NCBI GenBank assembly: GCA_001938995.1
Contig: MKZN01000005.1
Span: 156,147 to 220,146 of the forward strand
DNA: 64,000 bases
DNA from: Bacillus pumilus
Lineage (GTDB): Bacteria; Bacillota; Bacilli; Bacillales; Bacillaceae
Direction of reading: 5' to 3'
Made by a program: the position numbers and the translations under genes. Positions 1-10,995 of this stretch are shown here, piece by piece. Under the pieces are notes generated by a model. The model had not been told where the DNA came from and did not search any database. It saw nothing but the letters and a program-made list of their open reading frames with translations. Numbering within the stretch: the first letter of the stretch is position 1; the number at the start of each line of letters is the position of its first letter.

Positions 1-583
1 GGTACCTAATGATTTTGTCGGTTCTGTAATGGAGCTTTGCCAAGGAAAGCGTGGCCAGTTCATTGATATGCAATACTTAGATGCCAAACGCGTAAGTATC
101 GTATACGAGATTCCGCTTGCGGAGATTGTTTACGAATTCTTTGATCAATTAAAGTCCAATACAAAAGGGTATGCATCCTTTGATTACGAGCTGATCGGCT
201 ATCGTCCATCTACTCTTGTCAAAATGGATATCATGCTAAATAGTGAAAAAATCGATGCTCTTTCCTTTATCGTACACCGCGATTACGCGTATGAACGTGG
301 CAAAATCATTGTAGAAAAGCTGAAAGAGCTGATTCCGCGTCAACACTTTGAAGTACCAATTCAAGCCGCCATCGGTCAAAAAATTGTGGCTCGTTCCACA
401 ATTAAAGCCATGCGTAAAAACGTACTTGCGAAGTGTTACGGTGGAGACATTTCCCGGAAAAGAAAGCTTCTTGAGAAGCAAAAAGAAGGGAAAAAGCGCA
501 TGAAGCAAGTGGGCTCTGTTGAAGTCCCGCAAGAAGCCTTCATGGCCGTGCTGAAAATGGACGACAGCACACCGAAAAAATAA
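1..583 (+). CDS. lepA: Elongation factor 4 (LepA), 3' part
   Basis: C-terminal ~193 residues of the ribosome back-translocating GTPase EF4/LepA. The gene is cut by the left window edge, so the GTPase domain is not visible. The frame is open from base 2 and begins [18 protein letters not shown], a conserved stretch of the EF-G domain V-like region. The tail contains [20 protein letters not shown], the basic LepA-specific C-terminal domain that enters the ribosomal A site. The TAA stop is at 581-583. In Bacillus lepA precedes hemW, as here. Identification is secure from the C-terminal domain alone. Confidence 0.96.
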   Translation, partial: VPNDFVGSVMELCQGKRGQFIDMQYLDAKRVSIVYEIPLAEIVYEFFDQLKSNTKGYASFDYELIGYRPSTLVKMDIMLNSEKIDALSFIVHRDYAYERGKIIVEKLKELIPRQHFEVPIQAAIGQKIVARSTIKAMRKNVLAKCYGGDISRKRKLLEKQKEGKKRMKQVGSVEVPQEAFMAVLKMDDSTPKK

Positions 584-648
584 CACCCTCAAGGCGATCT
601 GCTTTACAATGTCTGCCTTGACGTTTATAGTCGAAAACAAACGAAGAT

Positions 649-680
649 GCCGCAGCGATAAACTGCGGCTCTTTACCTGT
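649..680 (+). terminator. Hairpin between lepA and hemW, possible terminator
   Basis: GCCGCAG (649-655) pairs perfectly with CTGCGGC (663-669) around a 7-base loop and is followed by TCTTTA, a poor U-tract. A weaker inverted repeat, TCAAGGC/GCCTTGA, lies just upstream (589-595 and 615-621). The hairpin may partly terminate lepA transcription or set the 5' end of hemW mRNA. The weak T-run makes full termination doubtful. Confidence 0.4.
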
Positions 681-697
681 AAAGAAGGTGACATCAG

Positions 698-1837
698 ATG
701 AAAGCAGCATACATTCATATACCGTTTTGTGAGCACATTTGCCACTATTGCGATTTCAATAAATTTTTCATCAAAACCCAGCCGGTCGATGAATACTTAA
801 CCGCTCTTGAAAAAGAAATGAAGCACACGATCGAGCAAAAAGGCGAGCAGGAATTAAAAACGATCTTTATCGGTGGGGGTACACCGACATCACTCACAGT
901 CAGCCAGCTAGACAAGCTGATGGACAGCATTCACCAGGTGTTAAAACCGACAAGCCGTTTGATTGAATTTGCAGTCGAAGCCAATCCAGACGAACTCTCA
1001 CTTGAAAAACTGCAAGTGCTAAAGTCTGCTGGCGTGAATCGGCTGAGCTTTGGTGTTCAAACATTCGAAGACGATTTGCTCAAAAAAATCGGCAGAGTTC
1101 ATCAAAAGAAAGATGTCTTGACATCTTTTGAACGAGCAAGAGCTGTTGGATTTGATAACATTAGTCTCGATCTCATGTTTGGTTTACCTCATCAAGAAAA
1201 GCATCATGTCATGCATTCACTTGAAACGGCATTTTCATTAGATGCAGAGCATTATTCTGTCTATTCGCTCATCGTTGAGCCGAAAACAGTTTTTTATAAT
1301 TTGATGCAAAAAGGGAAGCTCCATTTACCACCGCAAGAACGCGAGGCAGAAATGTATGAGCTTATTATGGATGAAATGGAACGCCATGGATTAAAACAAT
1401 ATGAAATTAGCAATTATGCCAAACCAGGCTTTGAAAGCCAACATAACCTCACGTATTGGCGAAACGAAGATTACTTCGGCTTTGGTGCAGGAGCGCACGG
1501 CTACGTAGATGGAGTACGAAATGTCAATGCAGGACCTGTGAAGCATTATTTGGAACTAATAGAACAAACAGGGTTCCCTTATAAGGAAACACATCAGGTC
1601 ACGAAGGAAGAACAGATTGAAGAAGAAATGTTTTTAGGTCTACGTAAAATCGAAGGCATTAACAGCGCCCATTTCCAAACAAAGTATGGATTCACACCAG
1701 AAGCACTCTTTCCTACAGTTCTCGAAGAATTAGAACAAAAAGGCCTCATTAGTAAAGACGATGAGGGGATTCGTTTAACTAGAAAAGGGAAATTACTAGG
1801 AAATGAAGTGTTTCAAGCGTTTCTTGGTGAGTTATAA
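698..1837 (+). CDS. hemW: Radical SAM heme chaperone HemW
   Basis: Radical SAM protein of the HemN-like family, 379 residues. The iron-sulfur motif CxxxCxxC is at Cys11, Cys15 and Cys18 (HIPFCEHICHYCDF), with GGGTP at about 59-63 for S-adenosylmethionine binding. The HNxxYW motif (HNLTYW, about 248-253) marks HemW, the heme chaperone, rather than true coproporphyrinogen dehydrogenase HemN. The start ATG has GAAGGTG about 7 bases upstream. It lies between lepA and hrcA as in B. subtilis, where it is often labelled hemN or yqeR. The hrcA promoter begins immediately after the stop codon. Confidence 0.93.
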   Translation: MKAAYIHIPFCEHICHYCDFNKFFIKTQPVDEYLTALEKEMKHTIEQKGEQELKTIFIGGGTPTSLTVSQLDKLMDSIHQVLKPTSRLIEFAVEANPDELSLEKLQVLKSAGVNRLSFGVQTFEDDLLKKIGRVHQKKDVLTSFERARAVGFDNISLDLMFGLPHQEKHHVMHSLETAFSLDAEHYSVYSLIVEPKTVFYNLMQKGKLHLPPQEREAEMYELIMDEMERHGLKQYEISNYAKPGFESQHNLTYWRNEDYFGFGAGAHGYVDGVRNVNAGPVKHYLELIEQTGFPYKETHQVTKEEQIEEEMFLGLRKIEGINSAHFQTKYGFTPEALFPTVLEELEQKGLISKDDEGIRLTRKGKLLGNEVFQAFLGEL

Positions 1838-1866
1838 TTGACATTTTAATTTTAGTTTGGTAATTT
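1838..1866 (+). promoter_or_regulatory. Sigma-A promoter of the hrcA-dnaK operon
   Basis: A perfect -35 box TTGACA (1838-1843), a 17-base spacer and TAATTT (1861-1866) as -10. It starts directly after the hemW stop codon. Predicted transcription starts about 1873, so the CIRCE operator lies at the start of the transcript. Confidence 0.8.
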
Positions 1867-1877
1867 TGTTTATACAA

Positions 1878-1904
1878 TTAGCACTCGTTGAAAGAGAGTG
1901 CTAA
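1878..1904 (+). promoter_or_regulatory. CIRCE operator (HrcA binding site)
   Basis: Exact CIRCE consensus: TTAGCACTC, nine bases, GAGTGCTAA. HrcA, encoded just downstream, binds this inverted repeat as a dimer to repress class I heat-shock genes, and GroE keeps HrcA active. In the transcript the same sequence forms a hairpin just ahead of the hrcA ribosome-binding site. It is the only CIRCE I found in the window. Confidence 0.97.
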
Positions 1905-1918
1905 CAGGGGTGATGATG

Positions 1919-2950
1919 ATGTTAACAAATCGTCAGCTTTTGATTCTGCAAGTCATCATTAATGACTTTATTCATTCTGCGCAGCCAGTTGGGTCAAGGA
2001 CTCTTTCTAAAAAAGAAGACATTACATTCAGCTCTGCAACGATTAGAAACGAAATGGCTGATTTGGAGGAACTTGGTTTTATTGAAAAAACCCATTCTTC
2101 ATCAGGAAGAATTCCTTCCGAAAAAGGATATCGTTATTATGTAGATCATTTGCTTTCTCCGCGAAAACTGTCGTCAAAAGAGCTGGTACTCATCCAGTCA
2201 GCTTTCCAGGAGAAAATTTTTGAGTTGGAAAAAACAGTTCAAAAATCGGCGGAAATTTTATCAGATCTCACAAACTATACGTCGATTGTGCTTGGTCCAA
2301 AGCTAAGTGAAAATCGATTAAAACAAATTCAGCTTGTCCCAGTGCAACCAAACAAAGCAGTGGCGATCATGATTACGGACAGCGGGCATGTTGAAAATAA
2401 AACCATTACTTTCTCTGAGCATCTTGATGTCTCCGATATTGAGAAGCTAATGAATATTTTAAACAGCCGTCTTGCCGGAGTGCCGATGGATCAGCTGAAA
2501 GACAGGATGTTCAAAGAAGTCGTCATGCTGCTTCGTACGCATTTGAAAGATTATGATCATATTTTAGATGCACTTGGCAACACATTTACATCCACTCATA
2601 ATGAATCAAAACTTTTTTTTGGCGGGAAAATCAATATGTTGAATCAGCCAGAGTTTCACGACATCGATCGGATTCGTTCACTCATGATGCTGATCGAGCA
2701 AAAAAACGATGTCATGCAGCTGTTTCATCCAAACCAGCAAGGAATCACCATTAAAATTGGCTCAGAAAACAATTTGGAAGCAATGGAGAATTGCAGCTTG
2801 ATTACAGCCACTTATTCGATTGATCAAAAATCTCTCGGCTCCATTGCCGTCATCGGTCCAACCCGTATGGACTACGGGCGAGTTGTCAGTCTTTTACATC
2901 ATGTGTCAAAAGACTTGTCAAACGCACTTTCCAATTTGTATGATGAGTAG
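1919..2950 (+). CDS. hrcA: Heat-inducible transcription repressor HrcA
   Basis: 343-residue repressor of class I heat-shock genes, binding the CIRCE element 15 bases upstream of its own start. The N-terminal winged-helix domain (about 1-85) begins [17 protein letters not shown] and includes [24 protein letters not shown]-like region and the HrcA dimerisation segment follow. Upstream in-frame ATG and GTG codons exist, but AGGGGTG at 1906-1912 is correctly spaced for ATG 1919, which matches the family N-terminus. First gene of the operon hrcA-grpE-dnaK, autoregulated through CIRCE. Confidence 0.96.
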   Translation: MLTNRQLLILQVIINDFIHSAQPVGSRTLSKKEDITFSSATIRNEMADLEELGFIEKTHSSSGRIPSEKGYRYYVDHLLSPRKLSSKELVLIQSAFQEKIFELEKTVQKSAEILSDLTNYTSIVLGPKLSENRLKQIQLVPVQPNKAVAIMITDSGHVENKTITFSEHLDVSDIEKLMNILNSRLAGVPMDQLKDRMFKEVVMLLRTHLKDYDHILDALGNTFTSTHNESKLFFGGKINMLNQPEFHDIDRIRSLMMLIEQKNDVMQLFHPNQQGITIKIGSENNLEAMENCSLITATYSIDQKSLGSIAVIGPTRMDYGRVVSLLHHVSKDLSNALSNLYDE

Positions 2951-2964
2951 GGTGATCATCACTT

Positions 2965-2980
2965 AGGGGGCATAGCCCCT
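2965..2980 (+). other. Intercistronic hairpin between hrcA and grpE
   Basis: AGGGG and CCCCT pair around a six-base loop between hrcA and grpE, with no U-tract, so it is not a terminator. In B. subtilis the dnaK operon mRNA is known to be cleaved between hrcA and grpE, leaving a stem-loop near the 5' end of the stable grpE-dnaK product. This element sits in the equivalent place, and the processing role is inferred. Confidence 0.5.
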
Positions 2981-3013
2981 GTATTCTTGAATCTTTTGAG
3001 GGAGGTGAACACA

Positions 3014-3571
3014 ATGTCAGAAGAAAAACAGACACCTGAGCAAGAAGCAGAGGTTGAAGCACAAGAAGAAGCAGTTCAAGTAGAAACTGAGGAAGCAACG
3101 CATGATGGACAGTCTGCCTTCCAAGAGAAAATGGATGAATTGCAACAACTTCTAGATGAAAAAGAAAACAAAATTCTGCGTGTTCAAGCAGATTTTGAAA
3201 ACTATAAACGTCGTGCTCGAACTGAAGTGGAAACAGTACAGAAATATCGTTCTCAACACGTTGTCAGCGATCTTCTCCCAGCTCTTGACAACTTCGAAAG
3301 AGCACTTAGAATCGATCCAGACAATGAGCAGGCGAAAAGTTTGTTAGAAGGAATGCAAATGGTTTACCGTCAGCTAATCGAAGCACTGAAAAGTGAAGGC
3401 GTTGAACCGATTGAAGCGATCGGCAAAGAGTTCGATCCAAACCTTCATCAAGCCGTCATGCAAGTTGAAGATGAAAACTATGATTCAAATATTGTTGTAG
3501 AAGAATTACAAAAAGGCTACAAACTGAAAGACCGAGTCATTCGTCCATCAATGGTCAAAGTAAACCAATAA
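3014..3571 (+). CDS. grpE: Nucleotide exchange factor GrpE
   Basis: 185-residue cochaperone that releases ADP from DnaK. The acidic, Glu/Gln-rich N-terminus (about 1-45) leads into a long coiled coil and a C-terminal beta domain with the family signature [18 protein letters not shown] in the form [20 protein letters not shown]. The ATG at 3014 follows GGAGGTG (3001-3007), which rules out an in-frame start 27 bases upstream. It sits between hrcA and dnaK, 24 bases before dnaK, and shares CIRCE control. Confidence 0.96.
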   Translation: MSEEKQTPEQEAEVEAQEEAVQVETEEATHDGQSAFQEKMDELQQLLDEKENKILRVQADFENYKRRARTEVETVQKYRSQHVVSDLLPALDNFERALRIDPDNEQAKSLLEGMQMVYRQLIEALKSEGVEPIEAIGKEFDPNLHQAVMQVEDENYDSNIVVEELQKGYKLKDRVIRPSMVKVNQ

Positions 3572-5434
<1,863 letters not shown>

Positions 5435-5477
5435 ACATCGTTCCTTTTGAAAAAGACTGCTGAAACGTATTCGTCAG

Positions 5478-5520
5478 AAAGTCAAAGTCAGGATCTCTTG
5501 GCTTTGACTTTTTTTCTTTT
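5478..5520 (+). terminator. Intrinsic terminator after dnaK
   Basis: A 13-bp stem (5478-5490 with 5499-5511, one G-U pair) is followed by a T-rich run to 5520. It separates the hrcA-grpE-dnaK part from dnaJ and should reduce read-through into dnaJ-prmA-rsmE-mtaB. Confidence 0.85.
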
Positions 5521-5535
5521 CAATGATGAAAGGAA

Positions 5536-5565
5536 TTGAAAAAGGTTAAATCAAAATGATACAAT
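5536..5565 (+). promoter_or_regulatory. Internal sigma-A promoter before dnaJ
   Basis: TTGAAA (5536-5541), 18-base spacer, TACAAT (5560-5565), about 35 bases before the dnaJ start. Together with the terminator upstream it gives dnaJ and the modification enzymes behind it a heat-independent supply of transcript. I recall an internal promoter being reported at this place in B. subtilis. Confidence 0.65.
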
Positions 5566-5599
5566 CGTATTTATGTGAGAAAATCGGGAGTGTGAAGAG

Positions 5600-6733
5600 A
5601 TGAGTAAGCGTGATTACTATGAAGTGCTTGGCGTTGGTAAGAGCGCCTCAAAGGACGAAATCAAAAAGGCATACCGCAAGCTTTCAAAAAAGTATCACCC
5701 TGATATTAATAAAGAAGCTGGCTCAGACGAGAAATTCAAGGAAGTAAAAGAAGCCTATGAAACACTCTCTGACGAACAAAAACGTTCGCATTATGATCAG
5801 TTTGGTCATACCGATCCAAATCAAGGTTTTGGTGGCGGCGGCTTTGGCGGTGGAGGAGATTTTGGCGGCTTCGGCGGCTTTGATGATATCTTCTCTAGTA
5901 TTTTTGGCGGAGGTGCGAGAAGAAGAGATCCGAACGCACCACGACAAGGGGCAGATCTTCAGTATACAATGACGCTTTCGTTTGAAGAAGCGGCATTTGG
6001 TAAGGAAGCGACAATTGAAATTCCTCGTGAGGAAACATGTGATACTTGTAAAGGCTCAGGTGCAAAACCTGGGACGCAGGCAAAGACATGTTCACATTGC
6101 GCCGGATCTGGCCAATTAAATGTTGAACAATCAACACCATTTGGGAAAGTGGTCAACCGCAGAGTATGTAACTACTGTAGCGGAACGGGAAAACAAATTG
6201 ACCACAAATGTTCGACATGTGGCGGAGCAGGCAAGGTGCGTAAGCGTAAGAAAATCAACGTGACGATTCCAGCAGGCGTTGATGATGGTCAGCAATTGAG
6301 AGTATCTGGTCAAGGTGAACCAGGAATTAACGGCGGACCTTCAGGCGATTTATTTGTCGTATTCCATGTGCGTGCGCATGAATTCTTCGAACGTGATGGA
6401 GATGACATTTACTGTGAAATGCCGCTAACCTTTGCACAAGCTGCATTAGGTGATGAAATCGAAGTGCCAACATTACACGGTAAAGTAAAATTTAAAGTCC
6501 CAGCAGGCACACAAACTGGAACGAAATTTAGACTTAAAGGAAAAGGTGTAAAAAATGTACGCGGCTATGGCCAAGGCGATCAGCATATCGTTGTACGTGT
6601 TGTCACACCAACCAATTTAACGGAAGATCAAAAAGATATCATTAGAAAATTTGCTGAAGTGAGCGGGAACAAACCGGACGAACAAGAAGTGAGCTTTTTC
6701 GATAAGGTGAAGCGCGCATTTAAAGGCGAGTAA
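5600..6733 (+). CDS. dnaJ: Chaperone protein DnaJ (Hsp40)
   Basis: 377-residue type I Hsp40 that delivers substrates to DnaK and stimulates its ATPase. J domain 1-70 with the HPD motif at 33-35, then a Gly/Phe linker (about 75-105). The zinc-binding domain has four CxxCxGxG repeats: [24 protein letters not shown] and CSTCGGAG (about 147-205). Two beta-barrel substrate domains follow. The start is preceded by GAGTGTGAAGAG. It is separated from dnaK by a terminator and promoter. Confidence 0.97.
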   Translation: MSKRDYYEVLGVGKSASKDEIKKAYRKLSKKYHPDINKEAGSDEKFKEVKEAYETLSDEQKRSHYDQFGHTDPNQGFGGGGFGGGGDFGGFGGFDDIFSSIFGGGARRRDPNAPRQGADLQYTMTLSFEEAAFGKEATIEIPREETCDTCKGSGAKPGTQAKTCSHCAGSGQLNVEQSTPFGKVVNRRVCNYCSGTGKQIDHKCSTCGGAGKVRKRKKINVTIPAGVDDGQQLRVSGQGEPGINGGPSGDLFVVFHVRAHEFFERDGDDIYCEMPLTFAQAALGDEIEVPTLHGKVKFKVPAGTQTGTKFRLKGKGVKNVRGYGQGDQHIVVRVVTPTNLTEDQKDIIRKFAEVSGNKPDEQEVSFFDKVKRAFKGE

Positions 6734-6755
6734 GACGGATAAGGAGTTGGTAGTA

Positions 6756-7691
6756 TTGAAGTGGTCAGAAATTAGCGTCCATACAACAAATGAAGCGGTG
6801 GAACCGATCACCAATATTTTGCATGAAGCAGGTGCAAGTGGAGTTGTGATTGAAGATCCGCTTGATTTAATCAAGGAACGTGAAAATGTATACGGTGAAA
6901 TCTACCAGCTCGATCCGAATGATTACCCGGATGAAGGCGTCATTGTCAAAGCATACCTATCGGTGAATAGCTTTTTGATGGAAACGGTAGATGAGATCAA
7001 AGAAGCCATCAACAATCTTCTTCAATACGACATTGACCTTGGGAAAAATACATTGTCTATATGTGAAGTGAATGAAGAGGAATGGGCAACTGCATGGAAG
7101 AAATATTATCACCCTGTGAAGATTTCTGAAAAATTTACCATTGTTCCGACGTGGGAAGAATATACGCCTGTTCATTCTGATGAGTTGATCATTGAAATGG
7201 ACCCTGGAATGGCATTTGGAACAGGTACGCATCCAACAACAGTTCTATGTATTCAAGCACTTGAGCGCTACGTAAAAGTAAAGGATACAGTCGTTGATGT
7301 TGGAACAGGATCTGGCATTTTAAGTGTGGCGGCCGCTATGCTCGGCGCAAAGGACATTCATGCCTTTGATCTCGATACCGTTGCAGTTGAAAGTGCGAAA
7401 CAAAACATCGAACTAAATGGTGTCAGTGATCAAGTGACGGTGAAACAAAACAATTTACTTGATGGTATTTCAGGTGAACGTGATGTAATTGTTGCCAACA
7501 TTCTCGCAGAGGTGATCCTGCGTTTTACAGATCAGGCATATGATCTATTAAAGAAAGATGGTTACTTCATTACATCAGGCATCATCGGACAAAAGAAATT
7601 ACAAGTCAAAACGGCATTAGAAGAAGCGGGCTTTGACATTGTCGAAGTGCTGTCAATGGAAGACTGGGTCAGCATTATAGCGAAAAAATAA
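6756..7691 (+). CDS. prmA: Ribosomal protein L11 methyltransferase PrmA
   Basis: 311-residue S-adenosylmethionine-dependent methyltransferase that methylates ribosomal protein L11 (yqeT in B. subtilis). The N-terminal L11-recognition domain is followed by a Rossmann methyltransferase domain with motif [10 protein letters not shown] (about 180) and the PrmA segment [18 protein letters not shown] 6756 is chosen because AAGGAG (6741-6746) is 9 bases upstream and the product then starts [10 protein letters not shown] like its homologues. An in-frame TTG at 6747 lies too close to the ribosome-binding site. Confidence 0.93.
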   Translation: MKWSEISVHTTNEAVEPITNILHEAGASGVVIEDPLDLIKERENVYGEIYQLDPNDYPDEGVIVKAYLSVNSFLMETVDEIKEAINNLLQYDIDLGKNTLSICEVNEEEWATAWKKYYHPVKISEKFTIVPTWEEYTPVHSDELIIEMDPGMAFGTGTHPTTVLCIQALERYVKVKDTVVDVGTGSGILSVAAAMLGAKDIHAFDLDTVAVESAKQNIELNGVSDQVTVKQNNLLDGISGERDVIVANILAEVILRFTDQAYDLLKKDGYFITSGIIGQKKLQVKTALEEAGFDIVEVLSMEDWVSIIAKK

Positions 7692-7714
7692 AGCAAGTAG
7701 GTGTCAGGACACGT

Positions 7715-8485
7715 ATGCAACGATATTTTATCGACCTCACGAAAGAAGAAGTGATCGCAAAGGGAAGCATCAACGTGACAGGTGAGGATGTACACCATCT
7801 GTCAAACGTGATGCGAATGAAAGCAGGACAAGAAATTCTTTGCTTAACGACAGACGGCTTTGAAGCGCTCAGTAAAATTGATACAATAACAAAGGAAGAA
7901 GTCATTTGTCACGTCGAAGGCTGGACGAATCAGAATAGAGAACTTCCGATTCAAGTGACCGTGGCGAGTGGTTTGCCAAAAGGGGATAAGCTTGAGCTGA
8001 TTATTCAAAAAGGCACTGAGCTTGGCGCAAGTGCGTTTCTCCCATTTCAAGCGGTTCGTTCCATTACAAAGCTTGACCAAAAAAAGTCACATAAAAAACG
8101 AGAACGCTGGGAGAAAATTGCGAAAGAAGCGGCTGAACAGTCCTATCGTAATATCATTCCGCGTGTTCATTCAGTGTTCACATTTAAAGAGCTGATTCAA
8201 AAGACCGGTGAATTCGATCAATGTATCGTTGCATACGAAGAATCATCGAAAGAAGGAGAGCAAAGCCGATTTCAATCTGTGCTTCAAAAGATGAAAGGCG
8301 GACAAACCTTATTAATGGTTTTCGGCCCTGAAGGCGGTTTAGCAGACAAGGAAGTTGAAGAGCTCGAAAAGCATGGTGCCGCCATTTGTGGGCTTGGACC
8401 ACGCATTTTAAGAACAGAAACGGCTCCACTTTACGCGCTTTCTGCAATTTCCTATCAAACAGAGTTATTAAGAGGTGAATCATGA
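7715..8485 (+). CDS. rsmE: 16S rRNA m3U1498 methyltransferase RsmE
   Basis: 256-residue SPOUT-family methyltransferase (yqeU) that methylates N3 of U1498 in the 16S rRNA decoding centre. It has an N-terminal PUA-like domain with MQRYFIDL. The C-terminal trefoil-knot SAM site shows VFGPEGGLADKEVEEL and LGPRILRTETAPLYALS. The stop overlaps the mtaB start (ATGATG at 8482), indicating translational coupling in the dnaJ-prmA-rsmE-mtaB unit. Confidence 0.94.
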   Translation: MQRYFIDLTKEEVIAKGSINVTGEDVHHLSNVMRMKAGQEILCLTTDGFEALSKIDTITKEEVICHVEGWTNQNRELPIQVTVASGLPKGDKLELIIQKGTELGASAFLPFQAVRSITKLDQKKSHKKRERWEKIAKEAAEQSYRNIIPRVHSVFTFKELIQKTGEFDQCIVAYEESSKEGEQSRFQSVLQKMKGGQTLLMVFGPEGGLADKEVEELEKHGAAICGLGPRILRTETAPLYALSAISYQTELLRGES

Positions 8486-9843
8486 TGGGAACAGTAGCGT
8501 TCCATACACTTGGCTGTAAGGTCAATCACTATGAAACAGAAGCCATTTGGCAGCTGTTTAAAGAAGCTGGTTATGAAAGAAAAGATTATGAATCAAAAGC
8601 AGACGTATATGTCATTAATACATGTACGGTCACCAATACAGGCGATAAGAAAAGTCGTCAAGTGATTCGAAGAGCCATTCGGCATAATCCAGATGGTGTC
8701 ATTTGTGTCACAGGTTGCTACGCGCAAACGTCTCCTGCGGAAATCATGGCAATTCCTGGCGTCGATATCGTTGTCGGAACACAAGACAGACATAAGTTGC
8801 TAGGTTACATTGAAGAATTCCGTACAGAAAGGCAGCCGATTAATGGAGTCGGCAATATCATGAAAGCACGGGTATTTGAAGAACTTGACGTTCCTGCCTT
8901 TACAGATCGTACACGTGCTTCATTAAAAATCCAAGAAGGTTGTAATAATTTCTGTACGTTCTGCATCATTCCTTGGGCTCGTGGGCTTCTTCGCTCTCGT
9001 GATCCCGAAGAGGTCATCAATCAAGCACAGCAACTTGTTGATGCAGGCTATAAAGAAATTGTCTTAACAGGTATTCACACTGGCGGATATGGGGAAGACC
9101 TCAAGGATTATGACTTTGCTAAGCTTCTAAAAGAATTAGATGAGCGAGTGATCGGTTTAAAACGAATTCGCATTTCATCAATTGAAGCAAGTCAAATTAC
9201 CGACGAAGTGATCGAAGTGCTGGATCAGTCTGATAAAATTGTCAGACACCTGCACATTCCGCTTCAATCCGGGTCTAATACCGTCCTGAAGAGAATGCGC
9301 CGTAAATATACGATGGAATTCTTTGCAGAACGTTTAACAAAACTAAAAAAAGCACTGCCGGGCCTAGCGGTGACATCAGATGTGATCGTTGGATTCCCTG
9401 GAGAAACAGAAGAAGAATTTATGGAAACCTACAACTTTGTAAAAGACCATCAATTCTCTGAACTTCACGTATTCCCTTACAGCAAACGAACAGGTACACC
9501 AGCTGCAAGAATGGAAGACCAAGTGGACGAAAATGTGAAAAATGAACGCGTTCACCGCTTGATCGCTCTTTCTGACCAACTGGCGAAGGAATATGCGTCA
9601 GCATACGAAGGTGATGTATTAGAGATTATTCCTGAAGAATCCTTCAAAGAAAAAGATGGAGAACACAATCTTTATGTTGGTTACACAGATAACTATATGA
9701 AGGTCGTTTTTGAAGGGTCAGAAGAAATGATCGGTCGATTGGTGAAAGTGAAAATCACGAAAGCTGGTTACCCTTATAACGAAGGACAGTTCGTCCGTAT
9801 GAGTGAAGACATTCAACCAGACAAAGTGAGAATGACATCATAA
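8482..9843 (+). CDS. mtaB: tRNA t6A37 methylthiotransferase MtaB
   Basis: 453-residue radical SAM methylthiotransferase (yqeV) that converts t6A to ms2t6A at position 37 of ANN-decoding tRNAs. The N-terminal UPF0004 domain carries cluster cysteines in TLGCKVNHYE, NTCTVTN and VTGCYAQ. The radical SAM CxxxCxxC is in EGCNNFCTFCIIP (about 153-165), and a C-terminal TRAM domain follows. GAGGTG precedes ATG 8482. Last gene of the heat-shock operon, with a terminator directly after it. Confidence 0.95.
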   Translation: MMGTVAFHTLGCKVNHYETEAIWQLFKEAGYERKDYESKADVYVINTCTVTNTGDKKSRQVIRRAIRHNPDGVICVTGCYAQTSPAEIMAIPGVDIVVGTQDRHKLLGYIEEFRTERQPINGVGNIMKARVFEELDVPAFTDRTRASLKIQEGCNNFCTFCIIPWARGLLRSRDPEEVINQAQQLVDAGYKEIVLTGIHTGGYGEDLKDYDFAKLLKELDERVIGLKRIRISSIEASQITDEVIEVLDQSDKIVRHLHIPLQSGSNTVLKRMRRKYTMEFFAERLTKLKKALPGLAVTSDVIVGFPGETEEEFMETYNFVKDHQFSELHVFPYSKRTGTPAARMEDQVDENVKNERVHRLIALSDQLAKEYASAYEGDVLEIIPEESFKEKDGEHNLYVGYTDNYMKVVFEGSEEMIGRLVKVKITKAGYPYNEGQFVRMSEDIQPDKVRMTS

Positions 9844-9857
9844 GAGAGACAGACAAG

Positions 9858-9889
9858 AACCGGCTGCCACTAGGGGCCGGTTTTCTTTT
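9858..9889 (+). terminator. Terminator after mtaB
   Basis: AACCGGC (9858-9864) pairs with GCCGGTT (9876-9882), followed by TTCTTTTA. It closes the heat-shock operon and sits between the convergent genes mtaB and yqeW. Confidence 0.85.
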
Positions 9890-10814
9890 ATGATTGATTT
9901 GGTAATAGCAACAGCATCATCGCATGAAAGGGACGAATAAGAGGGAAGAACAATAACGAGCTGGCGACATTAAACAATAGACTGAAATGCGCGATTTGCT
10001 GTGCAGGAGAACTTACTAAAAGTGAGACAAATTGTGTAATGAGCGTGAGAAAAGGTAGGCATAATACTACCCCGAGGACATTAAACACAACATGTGCATA
10101 AGCCGTTTGACGTGCTGCAAATCCGCCAGAGATCGCAGCCATGACAGCTGTAATACAAGTACCAACATTCGATCCTAATACAAAGCTGATTCCCTCCTGT
10201 AACGCCACAGTCCCTTCATTCATAAATCCCATTAAAATGCCAATGCATACAGAGCTTGAATGAACAATGGCAGTGAGGATGGTGCCTGACAGAAGAGCTG
10301 TCCAATCTGAGTGCTGCATCATTTCAAGAAAACGGAGCGTTTCCGGTTGACTTGTCATCAGACCGGCGATTTTTGAAAAACCTTGAATACAAAAAAAGAT
10401 CATGCCGAGCCCAAATATACTTTTCCCTGCATGCTTGAAGGCTCTTTGACCAAAAATGAGACAGAGAAGACCTGTTGTGATCAGCACCCACATGAATACA
10501 TCCATTTTGATCGCAATAAATTCTGTCGTAAATGTGGAACCGATATTTGTTCCAAGGATCATTGGAATCGACTGTTTAAACGTGAGAATCCCTGTACTCA
10601 CAAAGCCAATAACGATTACCATAAAAGCCGAACTGCTTTGAAGAACCCCTGTAAACACAATACTGACTAAGAACGCTTTCACTGGATGATCGGTAAAGAG
10701 AAGAAGTGATTTCTCAATACGGGAAGATGTCAGCGCCATTAACCCCTTCCTTAGCAAACCCATTGACCACAAAAAAAGAAAAATTAGAGCACAAAAATAA
10801 ATCATCGCCACCAT
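9888..10814 (-). CDS. yqeW: Na+/phosphate cotransporter family protein YqeW
   Basis: 308-residue integral membrane protein of the NptA/PNaS (SLC34-like) family, predicted to move phosphate with sodium. Two internal repeats show the QSSSA signature: LQSSSAFMVIVIGFVSTG (about 60) and VHSSSVCIGILMGF (about 190). Multiple hydrophobic helices are present and there is no PhoU-like tail. ATG 10814 is preferred because GAGGAGGA (minus strand) lies 7 bases upstream, while an in-frame TTG at 10817 is too close. It is transcribed divergently from rpsU. Confidence 0.85.
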   Translation of the reverse strand: MVAMIYFCALIFLFLWSMGLLRKGLMALTSSRIEKSLLLFTDHPVKAFLVSIVFTGVLQSSSAFMVIVIGFVSTGILTFKQSIPMILGTNIGSTFTTEFIAIKMDVFMWVLITTGLLCLIFGQRAFKHAGKSIFGLGMIFFCIQGFSKIAGLMTSQPETLRFLEMMQHSDWTALLSGTILTAIVHSSSVCIGILMGFMNEGTVALQEGISFVLGSNVGTCITAVMAAISGGFAARQTAYAHVVFNVLGVVLCLPFLTLITQFVSLLVSSPAQQIAHFSLLFNVASSLLFFPLIRPFHAMMLLLLPNQS

Positions 10815-10893
10815 CAAAAAGTCCTCCTCTTACCAATGAATATATGGACTTGTCTACCTGCTCATGACGAAAATATATTTCCAAATCACTTAG

Positions 10894-10922
10894 TTGACCT
10901 CGCACAAGGCTTATATTATAAT
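10894..10922 (+). promoter_or_regulatory. Strong sigma-A promoter of rpsU
   Basis: TTGACC (10894-10899), 17-base spacer, perfect TATAAT (10917-10922). This is one of the best sigma-A matches in the window and is expected for a ribosomal protein gene. It leaves a leader of about 65 bases before the rpsU start. Confidence 0.85.
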
Positions 10923-10995
10923 GTTTAGGTACATGTTTGCATGTATATCTTTTTTTAATGTAGTCGATTGGTGTATTCGGAGGGAGGGAAAGAGA

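Noticed and set aside
5821..5930. GGTGGCGGC-type repeats within dnaJ
   Set aside because: These encode the normal Gly/Phe linker of DnaJ and are not an independent repeat element.
10383..10670. Cys/Lys-rich plus-strand frame opposite yqeW
   Set aside because: Antisense to a clear membrane protein gene. Its odd composition is what results from reading hydrophobic codons in reverse.
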